Below, piece after piece: positions 8,487 through 16,617 of a stretch of DNA of 64,000 nucleotides. Position numbers and translations under genes: made by a program. The stretch covers positions 310,001 through 374,000 of the forward strand of contig NZ_JAAFZB010000095.1 in the NCBI RefSeq assembly GCF_010692725.1, in the 5' to 3' direction. Position 1 is the first letter of the stretch. Each line of letters begins with the position of its first letter. The notes beneath the pieces were generated by a model that saw nothing but the letters and a program-made list of their open reading frames with translations, was not told the origin of the DNA and searched no databases. The stretch is from Flavihumibacter soli. GTDB lineage: Bacteria; Bacteroidota; Bacteroidia; Sphingobacteriales; Sphingobacteriaceae.

Positions 8487-9890
8487 TTATTGTTGTCTGA
8501 ACTCAACACGACGGTTTTGAGATCTTCCTTCTTCAGTAGCATTTGAAGTAACCGGACGGGTTTCTCCGTAACCTCTTGTGGAGATTCTGTTAGCAGCAAC
8601 TCCTGAATTCACCAGGTAAGTTTTTACTGAATTAGCTCTGTCTTTAGATAACTGCATGTTGTATTCTTCAGTTCCTTCAGCAGAAGCGTGACCATCTAAC
8701 TGGATACGCAACGCTTCGTTAGCTCTTACTTCAGCAGATAATTTATCTAAAGTAGGGTAAGCAGAAGTTCTTAAAACTGAAGAGTTAAACTCGAACTGGA
8801 TATTATTGTAACCAGTCATAGTTCCTGAAGTCATTGCAGGACATCCGTTTAATTCAGCAGTACCTTTTTCAGTTGGGCAGCTGTCTTTTGAATCAGGTAT
8901 ACCATCACCGTCAACATCTAAAGGACAACCAGAACCATCAACTTTTACTCCAGCCTCAGTATTAGGACACTTATCTAATTTATCAGCAACACCGTCACCA
9001 TCACTGTCTTTCAACAGATCACTAACAGTTGTTTCGATAGTAGAAACACGACCTTTTAAGGCTTCAACTTCCTGACGTAATGTAGGATCTTTCAATTCGT
9101 CATACATTAAAGCAACAGGGTTAACCCAGTCAAGGTTCGGTTTAGCAGAAGAACCTAAAGAAAATTCTAAACCACCGTAAGCATAAGAATACTTATCGTT
9201 AGAGTTAGCAGGGGTACGGGTTCCATCAAGATTATCTCCGTCTAAGAAGTACATGTTGTAACCTAAGTCGAAGTTAACACGCTCAGAAACTTTGAATTTA
9301 ACGCCAAGACCTACCGGGATAAACTGCTCCTGTACATAGTCCTCGTCATTGTTATCTCCGGCTACGCCTTTCCAATCAACATTAACTCCTGAAGCGGTAA
9401 CGTATGAAGGCGCATAACCTGCAATACCATAACCAGCTTTAACAATAAAGTTTACATTGTTTTCTCTTCTCAGGAAGTCAACAGTTGCTACGTTAACCAC
9501 GCCCATGATGCTACCATGATAAGCATACTGAGTTTCGAAACTCGTACGGTCATTTTGTCCAGGTGCATCTTCATTATTTCCTTCAATATCACCACCTAAA
9601 TAACCTAACTCTATACCGAAAGCATGACCGAACTGCTTGCGCAAAGTTGCTCCGTAACCTAGTCTGGTATCCCAGTTACTAAAATCATTAGAACCACCTA
9701 AAACGTTAACAGGTGCCAATACACCCGCGTTCAGTCCTAAAGACCATGTTCTGTACTGTGCTCGGCCACCAAATACCTTGGCAGATGAGCTCATCGCTGT
9801 ACTCGTGGTGTCCTGTGCGTTAGCGGCAGTGATGCCCAGCACAGAAACCATTGAGAGAACAACGGCTTTCTTAATTGTAGAATAATTCAT
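8487..9890 (-). CDS. OmpA family outer-membrane protein with TSP3 repeats
   Basis: A 467-residue protein. Residues 1-25 are a signal peptide ending ANAQ. Residues about 40-255 form an OMP beta-barrel with alternating aromatic strands. A short linker (about 265-295) leads to two thrombospondin type-3 calcium repeats (DSDGDGVADKLDKCPN and DVDGDGIPDSKDSCP). The C-terminal OmpA peptidoglycan-binding domain (about 358-467) has the motifs LDGHASAEGTEEYN, LSKDRANSVKTYL and GYGETRPVTSNATEEGRSQNRRVEF. It anchors the outer membrane to the cell wall and is usually one of the most abundant outer-membrane proteins in this group. It has its own strong promoter upstream and its own terminator downstream. 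Confidence 0.95.
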   Translation of the reverse strand: MNYSTIKKAVVLSMVSVLGITAANAQDTTSTAMSSSAKVFGGRAQYRTWSLGLNAGVLAPVNVLGGSNDFSNWDTRLGYGATLRKQFGHAFGIELGYLGGDIEGNNEDAPGQNDRTSFETQYAYHGSIMGVVNVATVDFLRRENNVNFIVKAGYGIAGYAPSYVTASGVNVDWKGVAGDNNDEDYVQEQFIPVGLGVKFKVSERVNFDLGYNMYFLDGDNLDGTRTPANSNDKYSYAYGGLEFSLGSSAKPNLDWVNPVALMYDELKDPTLRQEVEALKGRVSTIETTVSDLLKDSDGDGVADKLDKCPNTEAGVKVDGSGCPLDVDGDGIPDSKDSCPTEKGTAELNGCPAMTSGTMTGYNNIQFEFNSSVLRTSAYPTLDKLSAEVRANEALRIQLDGHASAEGTEEYNMQLSKDRANSVKTYLVNSGVAANRISTRGYGETRPVTSNATEEGRSQNRRVEFRQQ

Positions 9891-9938
9891 ACTCTGTTGT
9901 TTTAAAGGTTAAACAATTTTTAATTGTGTAATTTTATA

Positions 9939-9969
9939 CAAAAATAATCATAAGTTTGATTTCAGCAAA
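9939..9969 (-). promoter_or_regulatory. Bacteroidota sigma-ABfr-type promoter of the OmpA gene
   Basis: On the minus strand there is a -33 TTTG (9966-9969), a 19-bp spacer and a -7 TATTTTTG (9939-9946), a full match to the TTTG-N17-23-TAnnTTTG consensus. The roughly 45-base leader that follows contains a short inverted repeat (ACAATT/AATTGT, about 9912-9928) that could form a hairpin in the mRNA, as is common for stable outer-membrane protein messages. Confidence 0.8.
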
Positions 9970-10053
9970 CAAACAAATATTGTTCCAATTTCTCCTATTG
10001 CAACATTTGTTTTCAATAACTGTTTTATTATCGTACCACTTTCCACAAATCAA

Positions 10054-11346
10054 ATGAAATATTGTTCTGTAGATAAAAATCTATTCCTAAACAACCGTAA
10101 AAATTTCAGTAAAAGCTTGAACCATAAGTCAATAGGCATATTTAATGCTAATGACGAATTCCCGCGAACCGGCGATCAAACGCATGTTTTTAAACAAAAT
10201 GCTGATCTGTTTTACCTGACAGGAATCGATCAGGAGCAGACTATCCTGCTTCTATTTCCTGATTGTCCGAATCCATTATACAAAGAAGTACTGTTTTTAA
10301 GACAGACAAATGAATATATTGCCGTATGGGAGGGTCATAAGTACACTATCGAAGAAGCCCGCAAAGTATCCGGCATCGAAAGCATATTCTGGATAGATGA
10401 GTTTTGGACTATTCTGCAATCCATCATCTACTACGCCGACTCGATTTACCTGAACACAAATGAGAACGACAGGTATGCTCATCAGGTACCTTATCGGGAC
10501 TTACGTTTCATCCAAGATCTGAAGCAGCGCTTTCCACTACATCATTATGAGCGGTCAGCCCCTATTCTTCGGGGATTACGTGCCATAAAATCTGCTACTG
10601 AAATTGAACTGACACAAAAGGCCTGCAATATTACCCGCGATGCTTTTGTCAGAATACTGAAATTTATCAAGCCAGGGGTTAAGGAATACGAAATAGAGGC
10701 TGAGATCATCCATGAATTTATACGTCAGGGGGCGACAGGTCATGCCTACAGTCCGATCATCGCGTCGGGCCCAAACGCTAACATTCTGCACTACAACGAT
10801 AATAACCAGGTGTGTAATGCCGGAGATGTTATCTTATTTGATTTCGGTGCGGAATATGCGAATTACAACGCTGATTTGAGCCGTTCGGTCCCTGTCAATG
10901 GTCGGTTTACCAAACGCCAAAAGGACGTTTACAACGCCGTACTGCGGGTTATGAACCAATCCAAAGCGATGCTTGTGGCCGGAACAATCTGGAACGAATA
11001 CCACGAGGAAGTCGGAAAGATTATGGAAAGTGAACTTATTGGCTTAGGTCTATTGGATAAACACGATGTAGCTAAACAGGACCCTGCGATGCCTCTTTAC
11101 AAAAAGTATTTTATGCACGGCACTTCTCACCACCTGGGACTTGATGTCCATGACTTCGCAAGCCGTTATGAACCCTTTGCAGCAGGCAATATTCTCACCT
11201 GTGAGCCGGGAATCTATATTCAGGAAGAAGGACTGGGAATTCGCCTGGAGAACGACATACTTATCACTGCCACCGGAAACACTGACCTGATGGCAGACAT
11301 TCCGCTGGAAGCAGACGAAATAGAATCTATTATGCACTCAAACTAA
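10054..11346 (+). CDS. pepP: M24B aminopeptidase P (Xaa-Pro aminopeptidase)
   Basis: A 430-residue cytosolic enzyme that removes N-terminal residues before proline. The N-terminal AMP_N domain covers about residues 1-140 (RTGDQTHVFKQNADLFYLTGI is typical). The pita-bread catalytic domain holds the five metal ligands: Asp in LFDFGAEY, Asp in NADLSRSVPVNG, His in HGTSHHLGLDVHD, Glu in CEPGIY and Glu in RLENDILIT. All are present and the length is normal. The gene converges on meaB and their coding ends overlap by 9 bp. Transcription probably ends at a hairpin inside meaB (see 11388-11421). Confidence 0.95.
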   Translation: MKYCSVDKNLFLNNRKNFSKSLNHKSIGIFNANDEFPRTGDQTHVFKQNADLFYLTGIDQEQTILLLFPDCPNPLYKEVLFLRQTNEYIAVWEGHKYTIEEARKVSGIESIFWIDEFWTILQSIIYYADSIYLNTNENDRYAHQVPYRDLRFIQDLKQRFPLHHYERSAPILRGLRAIKSATEIELTQKACNITRDAFVRILKFIKPGVKEYEIEAEIIHEFIRQGATGHAYSPIIASGPNANILHYNDNNQVCNAGDVILFDFGAEYANYNADLSRSVPVNGRFTKRQKDVYNAVLRVMNQSKAMLVAGTIWNEYHEEVGKIMESELIGLGLLDKHDVAKQDPAMPLYKKYFMHGTSHHLGLDVHDFASRYEPFAAGNILTCEPGIYIQEEGLGIRLENDILITATGNTDLMADIPLEADEIESIMHSN

Positions 11347-12240
11347 GTTCTCAACGAACTTGTATAAATTAAAATCCGCATTTTTTGAAGCTTCAGCAAT
11401 ATCCTGCTGAAGCTTTTTTTTATCTATTCCATCCATCCGACGTTTTTGGATTAGCCGCCAGGCCTTCTCGGCCAGCAGAAACGGCCGATGCGTGTTTTCA
11501 GACTTCGAGTGTTTTGCTATGGCGGCAAGCAATTCGTCAATCCCTTCTGCACGGTCTGCCACCGTCATGATCACCGGGACATGCCCGGCTTTCTGCTGAA
11601 CCAGCTTCTTCAGATTGTTGGCAAAAGTGTTGGCTCCCTCCCGGTCGGATTTATTAACCACAAAAATATCCGCAATTTCCATCAAACCGGACTTAATACT
11701 CTGTATCTCGTCGCCAGATTCCGGGACAAGCACCACAACGGTAATATCCGCAAGGCCCACGATCTCAACTTCCGACTGACCCACGCCTACCGTTTCTACC
11801 AGAATGTAGTCAAAGCCGGCAGACTTTAACACATCTACAATCTCAATGGTTTTTGCTGATAAGCCCCCCAGCGAGCCCCGCGTAGCGAGCGACCTGATAT
11901 ATACATTCGGCTTATTAAACTGCTCGGTCATCCTGATCCGATCGCCAAGTAAAGAACCCTTATTGAACGGCGAGGTAGGGTCAATAGCAACCACAGCTAT
12001 TCGTTTATTTTCCTGCGATAACTGATTGATCAGGCCATTTACCAATGTACTTTTCCCCGCTCCCGGAGGCCCGGTAATTCCGAGAACGATGCAGCCGGGT
12101 GAAGGATCGAGGAGATGGAGAATTTCCTGCGCGCCCGTCAGATCATTTTCAACTCTTGTCAGTGCGCGGGCAAGATCTCTATAATCCCCGGTTTCAACAT
12201 GGTAGTTCACTCTGCTATCAGGCATGTACAAAAAAGGCAT
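11338..12240 (-). CDS. meaB: MeaB/ArgK-type GTPase, methylmalonyl-CoA mutase chaperone
   Basis: A 300-residue G3E-family GTPase that protects and reloads B12-dependent methylmalonyl-CoA mutase. It shows the P-loop GPPGAGKST, the switch/Walker B region VAIDPTSP, the DRIRM block, ETVGVGQSEVE, and the guanine-specificity motif NKSD. The C-terminal dimerisation arm (EKAWRLIQKRRMDGIDKKKLQQDI) is intact. The mutase genes are not in this window. The coding end overlaps pepP by 9 bp. Confidence 0.93.
   Translation of the reverse strand: MPFLYMPDSRVNYHVETGDYRDLARALTRVENDLTGAQEILHLLDPSPGCIVLGITGPPGAGKSTLVNGLINQLSQENKRIAVVAIDPTSPFNKGSLLGDRIRMTEQFNKPNVYIRSLATRGSLGGLSAKTIEIVDVLKSAGFDYILVETVGVGQSEVEIVGLADITVVVLVPESGDEIQSIKSGLMEIADIFVVNKSDREGANTFANNLKKLVQQKAGHVPVIMTVADRAEGIDELLAAIAKHSKSENTHRPFLLAEKAWRLIQKRRMDGIDKKKLQQDIAEASKNADFNLYKFVENLV
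11388..11421 (+). terminator. Plus-strand terminator for pepP, embedded in meaB
   Basis: A perfect 11-bp inverted repeat (11388-11398 with 11405-11415, AAGCTTCAGCA/TGCTGAAGCTT), a 6-base loop and a T-run to 11421. It acts in the pepP direction, 42 bp after its stop codon. The same bases encode KKLQQDIAEASK near the C-terminus of MeaB on the other strand. On the minus strand the hairpin is not followed by T's, so it should stop only pepP transcription. Confidence 0.8.
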
Positions 12241-12360
12241 TTTTTAACCGGATATCAAAGTTTTACAAGTAGGTGTATTTTGATGCTAGAGGACTCAAAA
12301 ACACAGATTTAGTCCCGAATAATTGTTTTCTTACCTTTATGCCTATTGAATCCCATATAT

Positions 12361-13236
12361 ATGAAGGTTTCCGGCTTTACTTTTATCCGTAACGCAGTAA
12401 AGAATGACTATCCTATCGTTGAAGCAATTCAATCGATTTTACCACTTTGCGATGAATTTATCGTCGCTGCAGGCGATTCCGATGACGAAACGACGAGTCT
12501 GATCGAAAACATCAATTCCCCGAAAATAAAAATTATACATACCGTTTGGGATACCAGCATTCGCGAAGGCGGACGAACCTTCGCAGTGGAAACAGACAAG
12601 GCCTACGCTGCCATATCACCTGACACCGACTGGGCGTTTTACATCCAGGGCGATGAATGTATTCATGAGAAATACCTGCCCGTCATCCGGAAAGCCATGG
12701 AAGACAATCTCCATAATAACGAAGTCGAGGGCTTGCTTTTAAAGTATCTGCATTTCTATGGATCGTATGACTTTACTGCCTCATCAAGGCGCTGGTATCG
12801 GAATGAAATAAGGGTTTTAAAATATAGTCCGGATGTACATTCTTACCGGGATGCACAGGGATTCAGGAAAAATGGTCGTAAAATTCATGTAAAGCCGGTC
12901 GACGCCTATGTATATCATTACGGATGGGTGAAGCCCCCCGCCGGACTAGGCAACAAAATGCAGAGCTTTAACCGGTTTTATCATGATGATAACTGGATTG
13001 CCACCAATTACCCGGAAATTGCAGACTTCGACTACGGAAATGCGGATCGCCTTCTGAACTTTAAAGGAACACATCCTGCAGTTATGCAACGGAGAATAAA
13101 TGCCATCAACTGGAAATTCCATTTTGATCCAATTCAGTTGAACAGGAAAATGTCTCTTAGACGGCGTTTCTTGCAAAAACTTGAAGATCTCACAGGATGG
13201 CGAGTAGGCGAATACAAAAACTACGAAGTTCTTTAA
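12361..13236 (+). CDS. Family 2 glycosyltransferase (first gene of the glycan locus)
   Basis: A 291-residue GT-A fold transferase. The start KVSGFTFIRNAVKNDYPIVEAI and the block EFIVAAGDSDDETTSLI are diagnostic of a Bacteroidota GT2 subgroup. The metal-binding D-x-D equivalent is probably in YIQGDECIHEKY. The C-terminus ends TGWRVGEYKNYEVL. A longer frame from a TTG at 12346 exists, but the ATG at 12361 follows a TACCTTTA -7-like box (12332-12339) by 21 bp and gives the usual N-terminus. The protein is soluble and presumably adds a sugar to LPS core or a lipid-linked glycan. A frameshifted tail of a homologue lies at 15335-15583. Confidence 0.85.
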   Translation: MKVSGFTFIRNAVKNDYPIVEAIQSILPLCDEFIVAAGDSDDETTSLIENINSPKIKIIHTVWDTSIREGGRTFAVETDKAYAAISPDTDWAFYIQGDECIHEKYLPVIRKAMEDNLHNNEVEGLLLKYLHFYGSYDFTASSRRWYRNEIRVLKYSPDVHSYRDAQGFRKNGRKIHVKPVDAYVYHYGWVKPPAGLGNKMQSFNRFYHDDNWIATNYPEIADFDYGNADRLLNFKGTHPAVMQRRINAINWKFHFDPIQLNRKMSLRRRFLQKLEDLTGWRVGEYKNYEVL

Positions 13237-13257
13237 CGGTTTACCCTATGGACAGCG

Positions 13258-13542
13258 CTGAATATGACCTTTTGGCGTAACGACTTGTTTGCGGTAAACG
13301 GCTATATCGAAGGAATTCGGGTTGGGGGAAAGAAGATAGCAACATAGCTACAGGCTCATCAATTCTGGCATAAACCGGTTATTTCTAAAGTTGGGCTCAG
13401 CTATCATTTATACTATCAGGAGGCTTGACGAAACCGAGAAAATTTAAACAATGCAATCATAAATGAAACATTAAATAATCAGAAAACAAGATGTCAAAGA
13501 GGACTGGATTCACACTCCATTTGTGGAAATTATACTAAATGA
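13258..13542 (+). pseudogene. Decayed C-terminus of a GWGKED-type glycosyltransferase
   Basis: No intact frame, but three-frame reading gives NMTFWRNDLFAVNGY, then GWGKEDSNIAT, RLINSGINRLFLKL, LSYHLYYQEA and RENLNNAIINETLNN in order. These align end to end with the C-terminal third of the intact gene at 19372-20181 (NMAFWRNDLLAVNGYNEAITGWGKEDSELAVRL...). The breaks are single-base losses near 13320, 13352 and 13396 and a TGA in place of a Ser codon near 13430. The first two thirds of the gene are missing. It starts only 21 bp after the stop of the preceding glycosyltransferase, so the junction is probably a deletion or recombination point. Confidence 0.82.
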
Positions 13543-13623
13543 TTTTGACAACATTGCTTCTTTCTGAGTCAAAAAAATTTTATGTCTAAATAGAGGAATG
13601 TATCCCAACATTCTATAAAAATT

Positions 13624-14724
13624 ATGAATTCAAATATTAAAGCTATTGCCTTATACCTTCCTCAATACCATCCAATCCCCGAGAATGATCTATGGTGGGG
13701 TAAGGGATTTACAGAATGGACTAATGTTGCAAACACAGTACCTTTATTTAAAAACCATTATCAACCACATATACCAGCTGATTTCGGTTTTTATGATTTA
13801 AGGCTACCTGATATTTTTCAAAAGCAAGTAGAGTTAGCTCAAGAATATAATATTTATGGTTTTTGCTTTTACCATTATTGGTTTAATGGCAAATTATTGT
13901 TACAACTACCTATTGAGAACTGGTTGAAATCCAAAAAGCCTGATTTCCCATTTTGTTTATCCTGGGCGAATGAAAACTGGACCAGACAATGGGATGGGCA
14001 AGAAAAGGATATTTTATTGGAACAGAAATACAATGAAGAAGATGATTACAAGCACATACAATATCTACTTCCTTTTTTTCAGGATGAACGCTATATTAAA
14101 ATTGAAGGAAAACCAGTGTTTTTAATGTATCGTTCTGAATTACACCCTCATATTGTATCTGCTACGAATATTTGGCGGGAAGCCGCAAAAAAAGCTGGAT
14201 TTCCAGATCTTTACCTAATTAGAATGGAAAATTTTGAAAGAAATCTACTGCCAAGTCTACATGGATTTGATGCGGGAATGGAGTTTGCTCCAGATGGCTA
14301 TTACCATAGTGGGAAAATTACAAAAAAGAATATTTTAAAACATATTCTGGGAAAAGGAATGCATAACATCGGAATAAAAAAAAGCGGGTACTACACTAAC
14401 AAGGTTTATTCATATCCTGATCTGGTGGATAACATGCTAAATAAGCCGGACTTTGATTATAAATACTACAGGTGCGTTTCTCCCTCATGGGATAATTCTG
14501 CACGAAGAAAAAAAAATGCAACTGTTTATCTTGGATCAACTCCTGAAAAATTTGGCCAATGGGTAAACCAGGTTAAACAATATACCCTGGCTAATTTCGA
14601 TAAAGAAGAGCAGATATTTTTTATCAATGCCTGGAACGAATGGGGAGAAGGTTGCCACCTTGAACCAGATTTAAAAAATGGCCATGACTACTTAAAAGCA
14701 TTTAAAAAAGGAATAGAATTATGA
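13624..14724 (+). CDS. WbsX-like glycan biosynthesis protein (GH99-like fold)
   Basis: A 366-residue protein matching the WbsX family found in O-antigen and capsule loci. The N-terminal signature KAIALYLPQYHPIPENDLWW is followed by GKGFTEWTNV, FCFYHYWFNGK, PFCLSWANENWTRQWDG and the C-terminal FINAWNEWGEGCHLEPD. The fold is related to GH99 endo-mannosidases; WbsX proteins are often called glycosyltransferases, but the activity is not firmly established. The gene is visibly more AT-rich than its neighbours and overlaps the methyltransferase by 4 bp. No clear TAnnTTTG box precedes it, so it may rely on readthrough. Confidence 0.88.
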   Translation: MNSNIKAIALYLPQYHPIPENDLWWGKGFTEWTNVANTVPLFKNHYQPHIPADFGFYDLRLPDIFQKQVELAQEYNIYGFCFYHYWFNGKLLLQLPIENWLKSKKPDFPFCLSWANENWTRQWDGQEKDILLEQKYNEEDDYKHIQYLLPFFQDERYIKIEGKPVFLMYRSELHPHIVSATNIWREAAKKAGFPDLYLIRMENFERNLLPSLHGFDAGMEFAPDGYYHSGKITKKNILKHILGKGMHNIGIKKSGYYTNKVYSYPDLVDNMLNKPDFDYKYYRCVSPSWDNSARRKKNATVYLGSTPEKFGQWVNQVKQYTLANFDKEEQIFFINAWNEWGEGCHLEPDLKNGHDYLKAFKKGIEL

Positions 14725-15326
14725 CATATAATGACATATATAAATGGGTAAACCGCAAATTAAATAAGAAATATCGTTCGATATATTATGAACCTGAGAT
14801 ATTAGAATATCCAAAAGAAATATTATTATATGATTCTTACTGGAGGGGATTAGAAACAATAATCCTGGATATAATAACAAAATTTAATATTCCTACATCA
14901 TCATGTTTAGAGTTTGGCACCGAAAACGGTTATTCTGCCGTTGCTTTTTCCAACTATTTTGACAAAGTGATCGGTGTGGATATATTCACAGGAGATATAC
15001 ATGCAGGTAAACATGAAAATAACTATGATGAGGTAGTTAATAAGTTAAAGCAGTGGAAGAACATAGAATTGATAAAGTCAGATTACAGGGATTACATTAA
15101 ACTACATACTAATGATTTTCATGGGCTAATACATGTAGACATTGTACACTCATACGATGAAACATACGAATGCGGCCTATGGGCAGTAAACCATAGTAAA
15201 TGTGCAATTTTTCATGATACAGAAAGCTATCCTGAAGTTAAAAAAGCATGTTATCATATTGCACGCGATACCGGAAAGAGGTTTTATAATTACAATAAAT
15301 TCTTTGGATTAGGTATAATCAGCTAG
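14721..15326 (+). CDS. Class I SAM-dependent methyltransferase
   Basis: A 201-residue protein with a Rossmann SAM site: motif I SSCLEFGTENGYSAVAF (E-x-G-x-E-x-G), an acidic ribose-binding Asp at the end of strand 2 (VIGVDIFTGD), and motif IV-like LIHVDIVHSYDETYEC. The late HDTES resembles the metal-binding region of O-methyltransferases such as the Methyltransf_24 group. It overlaps the WbsX gene by 4 bp and shares its AT-rich composition, so the two travel together. It probably methylates a sugar or the product of the WbsX step; that link is inference. Confidence 0.75.
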   Translation: MTYNDIYKWVNRKLNKKYRSIYYEPEILEYPKEILLYDSYWRGLETIILDIITKFNIPTSSCLEFGTENGYSAVAFSNYFDKVIGVDIFTGDIHAGKHENNYDEVVNKLKQWKNIELIKSDYRDYIKLHTNDFHGLIHVDIVHSYDETYECGLWAVNHSKCAIFHDTESYPEVKKACYHIARDTGKRFYNYNKFFGLGIIS

Positions 15327-15334
15327 GAGATAGA

Positions 15335-15583
15335 AATTTCCACAAGTATTAATCAGGAAGATGCATGGGTATAGAAAGTCTCCCGGGAACAAAGGAGTTT
15401 GATACGGCAATGCAGACCGGTTAACTAAATTCACCGGTCACCTTTGGTTAGCAGAAGCAATTTACAGCGGGTAATTGGAAATCTGCTGTTGGATCCAACT
15501 TATTTTGAAAAGAAAATGAGTTTGCGCTGGAAAGTCTTGCAGGATTGAAGAATACCGGAATTTTAGGGTCATTTAAGCAGCCT
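15335..15583 (+). pseudogene. Decayed C-terminus of a GT2 related to the gene at 12361
   Basis: Broken frames read FHKY, NQEDAWV, ESLPGTKEFD, YGNADRLTKFTG, then DPTYFEKKMSLRWKVLQD and TGILGSFK. They match, in order, the last third of the intact gene at 12361-13236 (HDDNWIA, FDYGNADRLLNFKGTHP, FDPIQLNRKMSLRRRFLQK, TGWRVGEYK). At least four frame changes and two stops separate the pieces. The remnant runs directly into the ATG of the next glycosyltransferase (15584). The upstream part of the gene is gone and is replaced by the WbsX/methyltransferase pair. Identity with the intact copy is only moderate, so this was a diverged homologue, not a recent duplicate. Confidence 0.8.
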
Positions 15584-16573
15584 ATGAAAAAAAACATCTC
15601 AGTAGTGATCCCCAATTTTAATGGGAAGCATCTGCTTCAGCAAAATTTACCATCGGTTCTCAAGGCTCTTGAATATTCAGGAACAAGATTTGAAATCATC
15701 CTGGTAGATGACCATTCCACAGACGATTCCATTGCTTTTACCGAGCGAAATTATCCCCAGATACAAATCGTCAGCAGCAAAACGAACGGTGGGTTTTCGG
15801 TAGCCTGCAATAAAGGAATTGCAGTCGCCCAGTACGAGCTTACACTCCTGTTGAATACAGACATTCAACTTCCTGAAAATTATCTTGAGAGCCAGTTTGA
15901 ATATTTCCAGTACCCTGACACATTTGGTGTAATGGGCAAGATCATTGGCTTCAAAAACAAAGAGGTTCAGGACACAGCGCGGTATATCTCACGTTCGGGA
16001 TTCAAAATAAAAGCGAACAACTTCTTTTATCTGGAGGATACAGATTTCTGGTGCCCTACGGCCTACCTGTCGGGAGCTAATGCACTGGTTGACACTCAAA
16101 AATTAAAAGCGATAGGAGGCTTTGATGAGATCTTCTCCCCATTTTATTACGAAGACTTCGACCTCGGCCTGCGGGCGTGGCGGGTAGGCTGGAAATGCTA
16201 TTACCAACCGAAAGCTTTTTGCATGCATGACCACTCGGCTACTACCAAAACCATCAGGACGCGTAGCTGGGTTAAAAGTATCTTTTATAGAAATAGACTA
16301 CTTTTTCATGCTATTCATTTGGATACCCTTCAAAGAACCATGTGGCTTACACAGATAGTCCTGACAGATCTGCTATTCCGCTGGATCAGCTTCAGGTTCT
16401 ATTTTTATAAAAGTACAGGCATGTTCTTAAGCATGCAAAAGGAAATCAGCCAATCACGAAATCGGTTAAAGTTGTTAATGATAAATAATAAAACAGAAAC
16501 CTCGGTCCAGGATATTAAAAACAGGATGGACGAATTGCTGACAGGACAGGCGATTATAAAAGGGCGTGCCTAG
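15584..16573 (+). CDS. Family 2 glycosyltransferase (rhamnosyltransferase-like)
   Basis: A 329-residue GT2. The GT-A domain begins KKNISVVIPNFNGKHLL, with VDDHSTDDSIAF, GGFSVACNKGI and the D-x-D-like LLLNTDIQLPENY. The acceptor-side motif YLSGANALVD ... GGFDEIFSPFYYEDFDLGLR (ED-x-D-L) is typical of WcaA/RfbF-like rhamnosyltransferases, and a short amphipathic helix region near residue 260 may touch the membrane. A TTG at 15545 would lengthen the protein by 13 residues, but those codons are the tail of the upstream pseudogene (TGILGSFK), so the ATG at 15584 is the start. Confidence 0.88.
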   Translation: MKKNISVVIPNFNGKHLLQQNLPSVLKALEYSGTRFEIILVDDHSTDDSIAFTERNYPQIQIVSSKTNGGFSVACNKGIAVAQYELTLLLNTDIQLPENYLESQFEYFQYPDTFGVMGKIIGFKNKEVQDTARYISRSGFKIKANNFFYLEDTDFWCPTAYLSGANALVDTQKLKAIGGFDEIFSPFYYEDFDLGLRAWRVGWKCYYQPKAFCMHDHSATTKTIRTRSWVKSIFYRNRLLFHAIHLDTLQRTMWLTQIVLTDLLFRWISFRFYFYKSTGMFLSMQKEISQSRNRLKLLMINNKTETSVQDIKNRMDELLTGQAIIKGRA

Positions 16574-16592
16574 CGTCCTTTCTAAAAATCAG

Positions 16593-16600
16593 TACCTTTG
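16593..16600 (+). promoter_or_regulatory. -7 box before the ABC exporter
   Basis: TACCTTTG followed by C, a perfect Bacteroidota -7 element, 17 bp upstream of the ATG at 16618 and just after the stop of the previous glycosyltransferase. No TTTG at the ideal -33 distance was found. It suggests the exporter and the genes after it have their own start of transcription. Confidence 0.6.
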
Positions 16601-16617
16601 CCGCCATACATTAATCA

